From Pseudomonas capsici (GTDB lineage: Bacteria; Pseudomonadota; Gammaproteobacteria; Pseudomonadales; Pseudomonadaceae), in the NCBI RefSeq assembly GCF_017165765.1, contig NZ_JAFGZD010000027.1, positions 1 to 61,675 on the forward strand: a stretch of 61,675 bases of DNA, given 5' to 3'. This document shows positions 33,754 to 42,382 of the stretch, in pieces (position 1 is the stretch's first letter; each line of letters begins with the position of its first letter). Both the position numbers and the translations under genes were made by a program. Under the pieces are notes generated by a model. It searched no databases. It saw only the letters and a list, made by a program, of their open reading frames with translations, and had not been told where the DNA came from.

Positions 33754-34659
33754 ATGAGCCAGGCAGCACTTGCAACCCACCCCATCCCCGTGACGCTGGA
33801 TATCCAACCGATTGCCGGCCGTATCGGCGCGCAGGTCAATGGCATCGCGTTGAGCGCGGATCTGGATGCCGCCACCGTAGACGCCATTCAGGCCGCACTG
33901 GTGCAGTACAAAGTGCTGTTCTTTCGTGGCCAGACGCATCTGGACGATCAGAGCCAGGAAGCCTTCGCCAGACTGCTGGGCGAACCCATCGCTCACCCGA
34001 CGGTGCCGGTGCGCGACGGGACTCGCTACCTCATGCAACTGAGCGGTGCCGATGGTCAGCGCGCCAACTCCTGGCACACGGATGTCACCTTTGTGGACGC
34101 CTACCCCAAGGCTTCGATCCTGCGCTCGGTCATCGCACCGGCCTCCGGTGGCGATACCGTCTGGGCCAATACGGCTGCCGCCTACAACGACCTGACGCCG
34201 GAAATACGCGAACTGGCCGACAAGCTCTGGGCTGTGCACAGCAATGAATATGATTACGCGGGCATCAAGCCTGGCGTGACCTCGGAAAAGCTTGAGCAGT
34301 ACCGCAAGGTATTCGCCTCTACCGTGTACGAAACCGAACATCCGGTGGTGCGGGTACATCCGCTGAGCGGCGAGAGAAGCCTGCTGCTCGGCCACTTCGT
34401 CAAACGCATCAAAGGGTATTCGGCAACCGATTCGGCCCATCTTTTCAGCTTGCTGCAAAGCCATGTCACGCGCCTGGAAAATACCGTGCGCTGGCGCTGG
34501 ACAGCAGGAGACGTGGCGATCTGGGATAACCGCTCGACCCAGCATTATGCCGTGGACGACTATGGCCAGCAGGAACGCATCGTGCGTCGCGTTACCCTGA
34601 AAGGCGAAGTCCCGGTGGGTGTCGCCGGGCAAAACAGCGTCACCATAAAAGGTGCCTGA
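33754..34659 (+). CDS. atsK: Alkylsulfatase, Fe(II)/2-oxoglutarate-dependent dioxygenase
   Basis: Cleaves alkyl sulfate esters oxidatively, with 2-oxoglutarate and oxygen, to release sulfate and aldehyde. In the 301 residues the TauD-fold iron ligands are His108, Asp110 (SWHTDVTF) and His264 (TQHYAVDD), and Arg residues in RIVRRVTL would bind 2-oxoglutarate. Placement and residue numbers match P. putida AtsK as I recall it. The start at ATG 33754 follows AAGAGG. It lies divergent from the LysR gene, next to the sulfatase and transporter, so it supplies sulfur from alkyl sulfates. Confidence 0.9.
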   Translation: MSQAALATHPIPVTLDIQPIAGRIGAQVNGIALSADLDAATVDAIQAALVQYKVLFFRGQTHLDDQSQEAFARLLGEPIAHPTVPVRDGTRYLMQLSGADGQRANSWHTDVTFVDAYPKASILRSVIAPASGGDTVWANTAAAYNDLTPEIRELADKLWAVHSNEYDYAGIKPGVTSEKLEQYRKVFASTVYETEHPVVRVHPLSGERSLLLGHFVKRIKGYSATDSAHLFSLLQSHVTRLENTVRWRWTAGDVAIWDNRSTQHYAVDDYGQQERIVRRVTLKGEVPVGVAGQNSVTIKGA

Positions 34660-34670
34660 CCGGAAAGGTT

Positions 34671-34692
34671 CGCGGGCGCTCACACGCCCGCG
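34671..34692. terminator. Hairpin between atsK and the sulfatase gene
   Basis: Perfect 8-bp GC-rich arms CGCGGGCG and CGCCCGCG with a 6-nt loop lie between two convergent genes. There is no strong T run, so termination in both directions is only likely. Confidence 0.6.
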
Positions 34693-34697
34693 ATGTT

Positions 34698-36302
34698 TCA
34701 CCAGACGCCGATCTGTACCATGGCGTTCTCTTCCTGCTCGCCATAACGGAAGCGCTGTCCGCGCAGATCGATTTCCTCGTTGCTGATCGTCGTGCGCCGC
34801 TTCAGGCTGCGCAACCAGTCGAACAGATAGCTCTGGTGCTGCTCGCGCACATGAGCGAAAGCCGGATCGGCTCCCAGATCGTTGAGTTCCCGAGGATCGT
34901 TTTCCAGGTCAAACAACTGGGCGCGGAAACCGTCATAGGCCAGATACTTGAAACGCTCGCTACGCACCATGTACATCCGGCAACGGTCGATGGGCTGCCC
35001 CAGGCGCTCACGGGCAGGAGCCTGGAATGCATAGTCGTATTCGGCAATCGCGAACTGGCGCCATTGCGGTTGCTGACCATGCAGCAGCGGAATCAGCGAC
35101 CGGCCTTCCAGACGGTGCCCGGCACCCGGCAAGCCCAGTGCGTCGAGAAAGGTCGGCAAGGCATCGATGGTTTCCACCAGACGCTCATCGACGCTGCCAC
35201 GGGTCACGTCGGCCGCCGGACGCGGGTCGCGCACGATCAACGGCACCCCTACGGCCGGTTCGAGCAGAAACTCCTTCTCGCCCAGATAGTGATCGCCAAG
35301 GAAATCGCCGTGGTCGCTGGTAAAGACAATCAGTGTGTCGTCCCAGCGGCCAGTGCTTTGCATCACATCGAACAGCCGCCCGAGCTGATCGTCCACCTGT
35401 TTCACCAGCCCCATGTAGGTGGGGATGACATTCAGACGCACTTCCTCGCGGGAGAAATTGCGGCTTTCCTGATGCTCACGAAATGCTGCGTAAACCGGAT
35501 GATCGCTCTCCTTGCCCGCCTCGGCACGAATCGGCGCAATCACATGTTCCTTGCCGTAAAGCGCGTGGTAAGGCGCCGGAGCGATATAAGGCCAGTGCGG
35601 CTTGATGTATGAAAGATGCAGGCACCAGGGTTGCTCACCCTGCTCCGCCATGAAGTCGATGGCGCGGTCAGTGGTGTAGACGGTTTCCGAATGCTGCTCC
35701 TCGATGCGGGCCGGCAGATGCGAATGGCGCATTTTCCAGCCACTGAGGATTTCGCCATTCTCGCCCTCAGCGGCATTGGCCCAGTCATGCCAGGGATTGA
35801 CCCCGGTGAAACCCAGACTGCGCAGGTGATGGGTGTAAGGTGCGCTTTCGCGCTTGTCGGCAAAAACCGGATCGTCCGGGTAGATGCCGTCGTGACGAAA
35901 GAACGCCTCGAACCCGACTTCGTTGAGGTTCTCGGCCTGCTCACTCTCAGGCTCAAGCGCCAGACGTTGCTGGGCATCCAGATTGGGCGTGGCATGGGTC
36001 TTGCCCACCAGCGCGGTACGGATTCCGGCCGGGCGCAGGTAGTCGCCAATGGTGAGTTCATCCAGCGGCAGCGGCACGGAGTTCCAGGCCACCTGATGGC
36101 TGCTGACGTAACGGCCCGTATAGGCCGACATCCGCGACGGTCCGCAGATGGTGCCCTGGGTATAGGCGCGGGCGAAGCGCACGCCCGCCTGCGCCAACCG
36201 ATCGATATTCGGGGTGTGCAGATGCGGGTGGCCGTAGCACGACAGATAGTCACGGCGCAGTTGGTCGCACATGATGTACAGCACGTTCTTGATTGCAGTC
36301 AT
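34698..36302 (-). CDS. Type I sulfatase (formylglycine-dependent), cytoplasmic
   Basis: A 534-residue sulfatase of the alkaline-phosphatase superfamily that hydrolyses a sulfate or similar ester. The signature CGPSR (Cys53 to Arg57) carries the cysteine converted to formylglycine. The metal site uses Asp13 and a DHGD segment (TSDHGDFLG). There is no signal peptide, so the substrate must be imported first. The motif is C-type, needing a formylglycine-generating enzyme that is not in this window. It differs from AtsA in sequence around the motif, and relatives include choline sulfatase and phosphonate monoester hydrolase, so substrate is open. It is co-directional with the second binding protein gene. 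Confidence 0.85.
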   Translation of the reverse strand: MTAIKNVLYIMCDQLRRDYLSCYGHPHLHTPNIDRLAQAGVRFARAYTQGTICGPSRMSAYTGRYVSSHQVAWNSVPLPLDELTIGDYLRPAGIRTALVGKTHATPNLDAQQRLALEPESEQAENLNEVGFEAFFRHDGIYPDDPVFADKRESAPYTHHLRSLGFTGVNPWHDWANAAEGENGEILSGWKMRHSHLPARIEEQHSETVYTTDRAIDFMAEQGEQPWCLHLSYIKPHWPYIAPAPYHALYGKEHVIAPIRAEAGKESDHPVYAAFREHQESRNFSREEVRLNVIPTYMGLVKQVDDQLGRLFDVMQSTGRWDDTLIVFTSDHGDFLGDHYLGEKEFLLEPAVGVPLIVRDPRPAADVTRGSVDERLVETIDALPTFLDALGLPGAGHRLEGRSLIPLLHGQQPQWRQFAIAEYDYAFQAPARERLGQPIDRCRMYMVRSERFKYLAYDGFRAQLFDLENDPRELNDLGADPAFAHVREQHQSYLFDWLRSLKRRTTISNEEIDLRGQRFRYGEQEENAMVQIGVW

Positions 36303-36320
36303 GGGGGATTACCTGTCAGG

Positions 36321-37385
36321 TCAGAGAGCGTTGCCAGCGGCGTCGTATTCAGGCCAGAAGCCCGTCAGTTTTCGCTCTTGTACAGCCTCTTCGACAAATC
36401 GGGGCTCGACCCACTCATCGACAGAGAACGTGCGGCGGATCAGGCCCAGTTTTCTGGCCTGCTCGACGCTGTCCTGCAGGGCCGACTTGAGGAACGGATC
36501 GATGCGCGGCGAGTTGCGGAATTTCAGGTCATCGTCTTTCAATTCACGCACAAACAAGGCCGCGGGCGTGGAGCTTCTGTCGCCCATCAGCTTGCTGTAC
36601 TCCGCCAGGCTACCGGGATCGCTCAGCCAGAAAGCGTTCTTGACCAGCACCTTGAGCAGACGCTGGGTCAGTTCCGGATGCTGGTCGATAAAGGCCTGAG
36701 TACCGATCAGCCCGGCCTGGGTAGTGGACTGGCGGGACAGTTGCTTAGTGCTCAGCGGAAACAGAATGCCCTTGCTCTCTAAACCCAGCACGCCCATGCC
36801 CGACCAGGTCGCATCGATCTGCCCACTGACCAGCGCGGCCCTGGCGGCAGCCCAGTCCAGGCTGATGATTTGCAGGTCACGCTCTTTCAGGCCCTGACTT
36901 TCCAGCGCCCGGGCAAAGGACAGTTGATCCGCCGTGCCACGGTAGACCGCGACCCGCTTGCCCTTGAGATCGGCCAGTTGCTTGATACCCGATTGCGGCG
37001 TGACGGCCAGATACATGTTGGCACCGCGAGCGCCCAGCAACAGACGAGTCTGCAAGCCGCTGGAACGCCCGATGATTGCCGCCAGGTCGCCCAGCCAGGC
37101 GAAATCCAGTTGCTGGTTGGCCAGGGCTTCGTTGACCGCAGGCCCTGCACCTTTGAAGAAATGCCATTGCACTTTCACGCCCGAAGCGGCGAACTCCTGT
37201 TCAAGCTGCTGCTGGATATGCGCCAGCCCCACCACGCCCTGCACGAACGGCTGGCTTCCGGCGCCTTGATCCGGCGAGCCGATGCGGATGGTCAGCCCTT
37301 CATCGCTGGCCTGGGCACTGCCCAGCAGGCCGGCGAGAAGCACGCCCAGCAGGGGCTTGAAAAAGTGTCGTATGGATTTGTTCAT
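36321..37385 (-). CDS. ABC transporter periplasmic binding protein, second organosulfur receptor
   Basis: A 354-residue binding protein paralogous to the AtsR-like protein, with matching segments FFKGAGPAVNEALANQQ, YRGTADQLSFARALESQGL and QIDATW. The signal peptide is in NKSIRHFFKPLLGVLLAGLLGSAQA. I started at ATG 37385; upstream in-frame codons would add sequence before a poor signal. No permease or ATPase lies beside it, so it may deliver to the AtsB/AtsC pair encoded 5 kb away. It is 18 nt upstream of the sulfatase on the same strand, which fits a receptor for the sulfatase substrate. Confidence 0.85.
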   Translation of the reverse strand: MNKSIRHFFKPLLGVLLAGLLGSAQASDEGLTIRIGSPDQGAGSQPFVQGVVGLAHIQQQLEQEFAASGVKVQWHFFKGAGPAVNEALANQQLDFAWLGDLAAIIGRSSGLQTRLLLGARGANMYLAVTPQSGIKQLADLKGKRVAVYRGTADQLSFARALESQGLKERDLQIISLDWAAARAALVSGQIDATWSGMGVLGLESKGILFPLSTKQLSRQSTTQAGLIGTQAFIDQHPELTQRLLKVLVKNAFWLSDPGSLAEYSKLMGDRSSTPAALFVRELKDDDLKFRNSPRIDPFLKSALQDSVEQARKLGLIRRTFSVDEWVEPRFVEEAVQERKLTGFWPEYDAAGNAL

Positions 37386-37499
37386 GATTCGGTCCATTGC
37401 TGTGCAGCCTGTAATGGCGGCTATTTCGCGATCCGGGCGGGTATTCAGCAAGTGCATTTGTTGAATAGTTGATATGCAAGATCTGCATGGCGGACGGTT

Positions 37500-38450
37500 T
37501 CAGACCGCCAGATTGGTCAGCAACGATTCGTGGGCAGCATCCTCCGCCTGATCGATGTTCTTGATCTCTTCGATCATTTCCTGAGCCAGTGGCGACAACC
37601 GATAACCCGCACGACTGACAATGCCATAGCGGGTGTACAACTCTTCGCACTGGTCATCAAGCCCTTCGATGCGCAAACGCACCAGTTCCTGCCGGGCGTA
37701 ATAGAGTGCATCGCTGTAGGAGCCGCTGATGCCGATTGCATCGGAATTCATCACCACAGCCAGCAGGCTGAAGGTGTTTTCGCATTCGACATTGGGAGCG
37801 AAATCCGGCTGGCCGCTCAGGTCGGCCAGCACCTTGCGCAGATTCGGTGGCCGCAGGGTCGCGGCCAGCGGGAAGCTCAACAATTCGCTGGCAGTGACGG
37901 TCTCGCGCTGCGCCAGTGGATGCCCGGCGCGGCAGCAGAAGTGCCATTTGCGAGGCCGCAGCTTGTGGGTGACATAAGCGGGGTCGGCCTCGAACTGCCG
38001 GGTGTCCGCCACGAAAAACTCGAACTCTTCGTTGAGCAGGCGCTTGCCCAGGCTCTGCCAGTCATCCACCTGAAAATGCACCCGGGCCTTGGGCAAACGG
38101 CTGATGAAACGGCCTATGGCACGAGGCACCAGGCCCGACGCCGGAGCCGGGCCGCAACCGAAACGCAGCTCACCCGCTTCCAGCGCATTGAACTGGCTGA
38201 TCTCGCTGGTCAGTTGTCTCGCACCGCTGACCAGACGCCGCGCATGTTCAAGCACCACCTGCCCTTGCTGGGTCGGCGTCAGGTCTTTGCTCACCCGATC
38301 GATCAACTGGCAACCGACGCTGTGCTCCAGCGCCTGGATGCTGCGGCTGAAAGCGGATTGCGAGAGGTTCACCGCCACAGCGGCGGCGACGAAGCTTCGA
38401 TGCTCGGCCAGAGCAATAAGGTGTCGGAGTTGGCGAAGGTCGATATGCAT
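37500..38450 (-). CDS. LysR-family regulator (second of two in the sulfur cluster)
   Basis: A 316-residue LysR protein with winged helix MHIDLRQLRHLIALAEHRSF and effector domain, clearly paralogous to the regulator at 32698-33612 (shared FFVADTRQFEADP, GCGPAPA, CRAGHPL). Upstream of the second binding protein and sulfatase, on the same strand, it probably controls that operon and the divergent TonB receptor. The paralogous pair suggests duplication of a regulator-receptor module. Confidence 0.85.
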   Translation of the reverse strand: MHIDLRQLRHLIALAEHRSFVAAAVAVNLSQSAFSRSIQALEHSVGCQLIDRVSKDLTPTQQGQVVLEHARRLVSGARQLTSEISQFNALEAGELRFGCGPAPASGLVPRAIGRFISRLPKARVHFQVDDWQSLGKRLLNEEFEFFVADTRQFEADPAYVTHKLRPRKWHFCCRAGHPLAQRETVTASELLSFPLAATLRPPNLRKVLADLSGQPDFAPNVECENTFSLLAVVMNSDAIGISGSYSDALYYARQELVRLRIEGLDDQCEELYTRYGIVSRAGYRLSPLAQEMIEEIKNIDQAEDAAHESLLTNLAV

Positions 38451-38471
38451 TTTTCACATGAAAAGTATCGG

Positions 38472-38485
38472 GCAAATGCATTTGC
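38472..38485. promoter_or_regulatory. 14-bp palindrome in the LysR/TonB-receptor promoter region
   Basis: GCAAATGCATTTGC is a perfect palindrome between the divergent LysR and TonB receptor genes. It belongs to a recurring TGCATTT/AAATGCA element of the sulfur cluster (also 31505-31541, 33670-33676 and 37453-37459). Confidence 0.5.
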
Positions 38486-38623
38486 TCTGCCTCGGTAGCA
38501 CTCCTTATAAAGGCAATCTCTTATTCAGTAAAACCTTATAAATACATATTGAAATAACTAAAAAGAATATTAGTAATGCAGAAGGAATGACCGACCTTGG
38601 CATTGCATCACAGGAGCCGCGAC

Positions 38624-40990
38624 ATGAATGCCCAACAATCCGCCACCCCTATCGCCACCGGGCGACTCAAGCGTTTGCCGCTCGCCCTGTTGCTGGCAGG
38701 CTGTGCAGGCTTTTCCCTTGCCCACGCATCCGAAACCCCGTCCACGACCAGCGCTGCAAGACCCGACAGCGGCACCACGGCAGATGAAACAAGACTCAAG
38801 ACGGTCACCGTCACCACCCGCCGCCGAGAGGAAAGCTCGCAGAACGTGCCTACGCCCATCAGCGTGCTGGACGGGGCTGCGCTGGAAAGCCAGCGGATCT
38901 ATCAGATCCAGGATCTGCAACAACTGGTGCCGAGCCTGAACGTGGCTTACATGCATGCCCGACAATCGAGCGTCTCGATCCGCGGACTGGGTAATAACCC
39001 GGCCAGCGACGGGCTGGAAGGCAGCGTTGGCCTGTACATCGACAACGTCTATCTGGGGCGTCCGGGAATGGCAGTGTTCGACCTCATGGACATCGAGCAA
39101 CTGGAAGTGCTGCGCGGCCCGCAAGGAACCCTGTTCGGCAAGAACACCACGGCCGGCGTCCTGAATATCAACACCCGCGCCCCCAGCTTTACTCCGGAAC
39201 GCAGCATCGAGACGTCCATCGGCGAGCGGGGGTATTTCCAGACCAAGGGCACGATTTCCGGTCCTCTCAACGATCAACTGGCCGGACGCTTCTCAGCCTA
39301 TCGCAGCCGTAGCGACGGCGATCTGGACAACGTCTTCGACGGCAACAAACTCGGCGGCGGTGCTCGCGAAGGCTTCCGTGGACAGCTGCTGTTCAAGCCC
39401 AACGAAGATTTCAGCCTGCGCTGGATTGCCGACTACAACGAGGAAAGCTCCAGCGCCGGGACCCGCGCCCTGTTCAGCACCGGGCCGACCATCAACGGGG
39501 TCAATCGCTACGAAAGCCGTGCTGCCGCAGCAGGCGCAACGCTGGTGGATGGCTCGCATCGCAAGGTCAACCTCAACAGCGACCAGCGCGTGACCGTGCA
39601 TCAGGGCGGCACTTCCCTGGAAGCCAACTGGAAACTGGCCAACGACTTCACCCTGACCTCCGTGAGTTCTTATCGCTGGTGGAACTTCACGCCACGCAAC
39701 GATGACGGGCTCAATGCTTCGGCCTCCTACAATGGCGGGGTGTCGGTGGAAGACAAGCAGTGGTCCCAGGAGTTACGCCTGGCGTCACCCACCGGTGGTT
39801 TCTTCGATTACGTCGTCGGCGCGTACTACTTCGGTTCCGATCTGGATAACACCTCGTTCACCAACTACGGCCCTCAGGCCGATATCTGGAATGGCACGCC
39901 GACCGGCGCACTGGCCGACGTCAACAGCCTGGGCAAAGGCCATATCGAAACCGACAGCTTCGCCCTCTTCGCCCAGGGCACCTGGCACCTCACGCCAAAA
40001 CTGGATTTCACCGCCGGTGTTCGCGGCACGTACGAAGAGAAGAATGCCTGGGTGCAACGCGATGCTCCGCAAGGCGGTGCCACGCTCACCGGAGCGGCCC
40101 TGGCCGCACGCAATGCCCGCACAGGTGCCTACGAATCGGGTGATCTGAGCCAGTACACCGCCAGCCCTTCGGGCATGCTCAACCTGAGCTACCACTTCAC
40201 CGATGATCTGCTGGGCTACGCCACATTGTCCCACGGCGAGAAATCCGGCGGGGTCAATCTGGCGGTCGGAACGGCACCCACCGCCGGTGCCGATTCGCTG
40301 CTGATCGGTACCGAACGCGCCAACAACGCAGAACTGGGCCTGAAAAGCACCCTCTGGGATCGTCGCCTGCAACTCAACGCCAACCTGTTCTGGACCCAGG
40401 TCAACGGCTACCAGACCAACGCCTATGACAACGACAACCGCGTGCAGTACCTGACCAACGCCGGCACCGTACGATCTCGCGGCCTGGAACTGGAAAGCAC
40501 CATTTTGCCGATTCGCGGGCTGACGCTGAACATCAATGGCTCCTACAACGATGTCCGTTACACCTCTTACAAAGATGCGCCTTGCCCGCCTGAAGTCAGC
40601 CTGCTGGCCGGAGCACCTGCTTCGTGCGACCTGAGCGGCCATCAGGTGGTCGGGGCGTCCAAATACATCGCCAACGTCAATGGCGAGTACAAGTGGGGCC
40701 TGGATAACGGCCTGCAAGAGTACGTCACGGCCAGCTATGCGTTCCGCTCCAAAGCCGTGGGCACCGTTGAAGACTCCGATTACGCGCAGATTCCCAGCTA
40801 CGCCGTCGTCAACCTGAGCACCGGCTTGCGCGGGGATCTGGGTCAGGGCCAGTGGGATGTTTCGCTGTGGCTGAAGAATGCCTTCGACAAGACCTATTAC
40901 ACGACCCTGTGGAGCGAACCCAACGGCGGTTACGGCGGCCTGCTGGGCGCACCCCGCACGCTGGGCATGACTGCACGTTATGACTTCTGA
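38624..40990 (+). CDS. TonB-dependent outer-membrane receptor
   Basis: A 788-residue outer-membrane transporter powered by TonB-ExbBD. A signal peptide (LKRLPLALLLAGCAGFSLAHA) is followed by a possible TonB box (KTVTVTTRR), the plug domain (about 65-190, with NVPTPISVLDG and VLRGPQGTLFGKNTTAGVLNI), and a beta-barrel ending in the aromatic terminus RYDF. I chose the ATG at 38624 after CAGGAGCCGCGAC; an ATG nine codons upstream adds a poor N-terminus. It closes the sulfur island, so it probably imports bulky sulfate esters rather than an iron chelate. Confidence 0.88.
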   Translation: MNAQQSATPIATGRLKRLPLALLLAGCAGFSLAHASETPSTTSAARPDSGTTADETRLKTVTVTTRRREESSQNVPTPISVLDGAALESQRIYQIQDLQQLVPSLNVAYMHARQSSVSIRGLGNNPASDGLEGSVGLYIDNVYLGRPGMAVFDLMDIEQLEVLRGPQGTLFGKNTTAGVLNINTRAPSFTPERSIETSIGERGYFQTKGTISGPLNDQLAGRFSAYRSRSDGDLDNVFDGNKLGGGAREGFRGQLLFKPNEDFSLRWIADYNEESSSAGTRALFSTGPTINGVNRYESRAAAAGATLVDGSHRKVNLNSDQRVTVHQGGTSLEANWKLANDFTLTSVSSYRWWNFTPRNDDGLNASASYNGGVSVEDKQWSQELRLASPTGGFFDYVVGAYYFGSDLDNTSFTNYGPQADIWNGTPTGALADVNSLGKGHIETDSFALFAQGTWHLTPKLDFTAGVRGTYEEKNAWVQRDAPQGGATLTGAALAARNARTGAYESGDLSQYTASPSGMLNLSYHFTDDLLGYATLSHGEKSGGVNLAVGTAPTAGADSLLIGTERANNAELGLKSTLWDRRLQLNANLFWTQVNGYQTNAYDNDNRVQYLTNAGTVRSRGLELESTILPIRGLTLNINGSYNDVRYTSYKDAPCPPEVSLLAGAPASCDLSGHQVVGASKYIANVNGEYKWGLDNGLQEYVTASYAFRSKAVGTVEDSDYAQIPSYAVVNLSTGLRGDLGQGQWDVSLWLKNAFDKTYYTTLWSEPNGGYGGLLGAPRTLGMTARYDF

Positions 40991-40995
40991 GCACC

Positions 40996-41051
40996 GTCGC
41001 GAGCAAGCGGCCTCACACAAATGATGCAGTGGGAAGGAGTTTGCTCGCGAC
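40996..41051. repeat. Palindromic repeat of the GTCGCGAGCAAGC type
   Basis: Arms GTCGCGAGCAAG (40996-41007) and TTTGCTCGCGAC (41040-41051) flank a 32-nt loop after the TonB receptor. The same arms recur at 48471-48532 and, with GCTTGCTGGCGAC, at 61477-61511, so it is an interspersed element. Confidence 0.7.
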
Positions 41052-41164
41052 AAGACCAGTGAAGCCAATGCATCTTTTTCGCCTCACTTCACACTTACAG
41101 TCGCCAGCAAGCTGCCTCCCACTTCAGATCCAATCAGTCGTAAAAACTCACTCCTGCCCCCTCA

Positions 41165-41209
41165 TTCGGTTTTCCGAACAGCCCATTATCCGGGGTTCGG
41201 AAAGCCGGA
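41165..41209 (+). promoter_or_regulatory. Two candidate AauR activator boxes upstream of aatJ
   Basis: Site 1, TTCGGTTTTCCGAA (41165-41178), exactly fits TTCGGNNNNCCGAA, the AauR motif that I recall from P. putida. Site 2, TTCGGAAAGCCGGA (41196-41209), differs at one base. They start 31 bp apart, about three helical turns, roughly 110 bp upstream of a sigma-54 promoter, as expected for an upstream activating sequence. Confidence 0.7.
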
Positions 41210-41285
41210 CACAGGCAACTCTCAAAGCCCACGCATTTCATTATTAAATTCAATAAAATCAAATACTTGACCAATATCAAAATCC

Positions 41286-41302
41286 TTGGCACGACTCATG
41301 CT
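41286..41302 (+). promoter_or_regulatory. Sigma-54 (-24/-12) promoter of the aat operon
   Basis: TTGGCACGACTCATGCT matches YTGGCACGRNNNTTGCW with one mismatch and the required GG to GC spacing (GG 41288-41289, GC 41300-41301). It lies 105 nt upstream of aatJ and below the AauR boxes, fitting activation by the sigma-54-dependent regulator encoded in the same operon. Confidence 0.85.
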
Positions 41303-41406
41303 CTACACTTTTCGTCGATCGCTTCGACTGTCGCGTGTGTCTAGCCCGGACGCCGTTGAAGCATTCACTGAGAAATCTTAATAAAAACGAATTCGAGGAT
41401 TCATCG

Positions 41407-42321
41407 ATGCGTATCGTTCCCCAACTGTTGGGCGCAGCAATCGCTGCCACTCTGATCAGCACTCCAGTTCTCGCAGAAGAATTGACCGGCACACTGAAGA
41501 AGATCAAAGAATCAGGCACCATCACCCTCGGTCACCGTGACGCGTCCATCCCGTTTTCCTACATTGCCGATGCTTCCGGCATCCCGGTTGGCTACTCCCA
41601 CGATATCCAGCTGAAAATCGTTGAAGCCATCAAGAAAGAACTCGACATCCCCGACCTGAAGGTCAAGTACAACCTGGTCACCTCCCAGACCCGTATCCCG
41701 CTGGTGCAGAACGGCACCGTCGACGTGGAATGCGGTTCCACCACCAACAACGTCGAGCGCCAGCAGCAAGTGGACTTCTCGGTCGGCATTTTCGAGATCG
41801 GTACCCGCCTGCTGTCCAAGGCCGATTCGTCCTATAAGGACTTCGACGACCTGAAAGGCAAGAACGTCGTGACCACCGCCGGCACCACGTCCGAGCGCAT
41901 CCTCAAGGCGATGAACGCCGACAAGCAGATGGGCATGAACGTGATCTCCGCCAAAGACCACGGCGAGTCCTTCCAGATGCTGGAGTCGGGCCGCGCCGTT
42001 GCCTTCATGATGGACGACGCCCTGCTGGCCGGCGAAATGGCCAAGGCCAAGAAGCCGACCGACTGGGCTGTGACCGGCACGCCACAATCCTATGAAATCT
42101 ACGGCTGCATGGTTCGCAAAGGCGACGCTCCGTTCAAGAAGGCCGTCGATGACGCCATCGTCGCCACTTACAAGTCGGGCGAAATCAACACCATCTACAA
42201 CAAGTGGTTCCAGTCGCCGATTCCACCAAAAGGCCTGAACCTGCAGTTCCCGATGAGCGACGAGCTGAAAAAGCTGATCGCCGAGCCGAACGACAAGGCC
42301 GCCGAAGCCAAGAAAATCTGA
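41407..42321 (+). CDS. aatJ: Glutamate/aspartate ABC transporter periplasmic binding protein
   Basis: The periplasmic receptor of the acidic amino-acid importer. The 304 residues have a signal peptide RIVPQLLGAAIAATLISTPVLA and a GltI-type binding domain, with the segment IKESGTITLGHRDASIPFSYI and the ligand-contact-like stretches NNVERQQQVDFSVG. I chose ATG 41407, as the upstream in-frame start has no signal sequence. It leads the aatJQMP-aauSR operon; an unusual hairpin separates it from aatQ. Confidence 0.93.
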   Translation: MRIVPQLLGAAIAATLISTPVLAEELTGTLKKIKESGTITLGHRDASIPFSYIADASGIPVGYSHDIQLKIVEAIKKELDIPDLKVKYNLVTSQTRIPLVQNGTVDVECGSTTNNVERQQQVDFSVGIFEIGTRLLSKADSSYKDFDDLKGKNVVTTAGTTSERILKAMNADKQMGMNVISAKDHGESFQMLESGRAVAFMMDDALLAGEMAKAKKPTDWAVTGTPQSYEIYGCMVRKGDAPFKKAVDDAIVATYKSGEINTIYNKWFQSPIPPKGLNLQFPMSDELKKLIAEPNDKAAEAKKI

Positions 42322-42344
42322 GTAACCGACACACCGTGACCTCA

Positions 42345-42382
42345 CGGTTTTCCGAACAGGCTGCCACCTGTTCGGAAAACCG
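42345..42382 (+). terminator. 16-bp hairpin between aatJ and aatQ
   Basis: A perfect 16-bp stem (CGGTTTTCCGAACAGG with CCTGTTCGGAAAACCG) and a 6-nt loop sit 24 nt past the aatJ stop. Such hairpins after binding-protein genes raise expression of the receptor relative to the permeases. Its arms are variants of the AauR box. Confidence 0.75.

Larger units (their letters stand above)
40991..41406. other. Regulatory gap upstream of aatJ
   Basis: A 416-bp interval. It begins with an inverted repeat (GTCGCGAGCAAG / TTTGCTCGCGAC, 40996-41051), a known type of Pseudomonas interspersed palindrome, followed by a half-copy near 41100. It then carries two AauR-like boxes and a sigma-54 promoter, annotated separately. 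There is no gene in it. Confidence 0.7.

Noticed and set aside
34698..36302. Naming the sulfatase atsA (arylsulfatase)
   Set aside because: The sequence after the active cysteine differs from the AtsA pattern that I recall, and the product lacks an assignable aryl-sulfatase signature; only the superfamily is secure.
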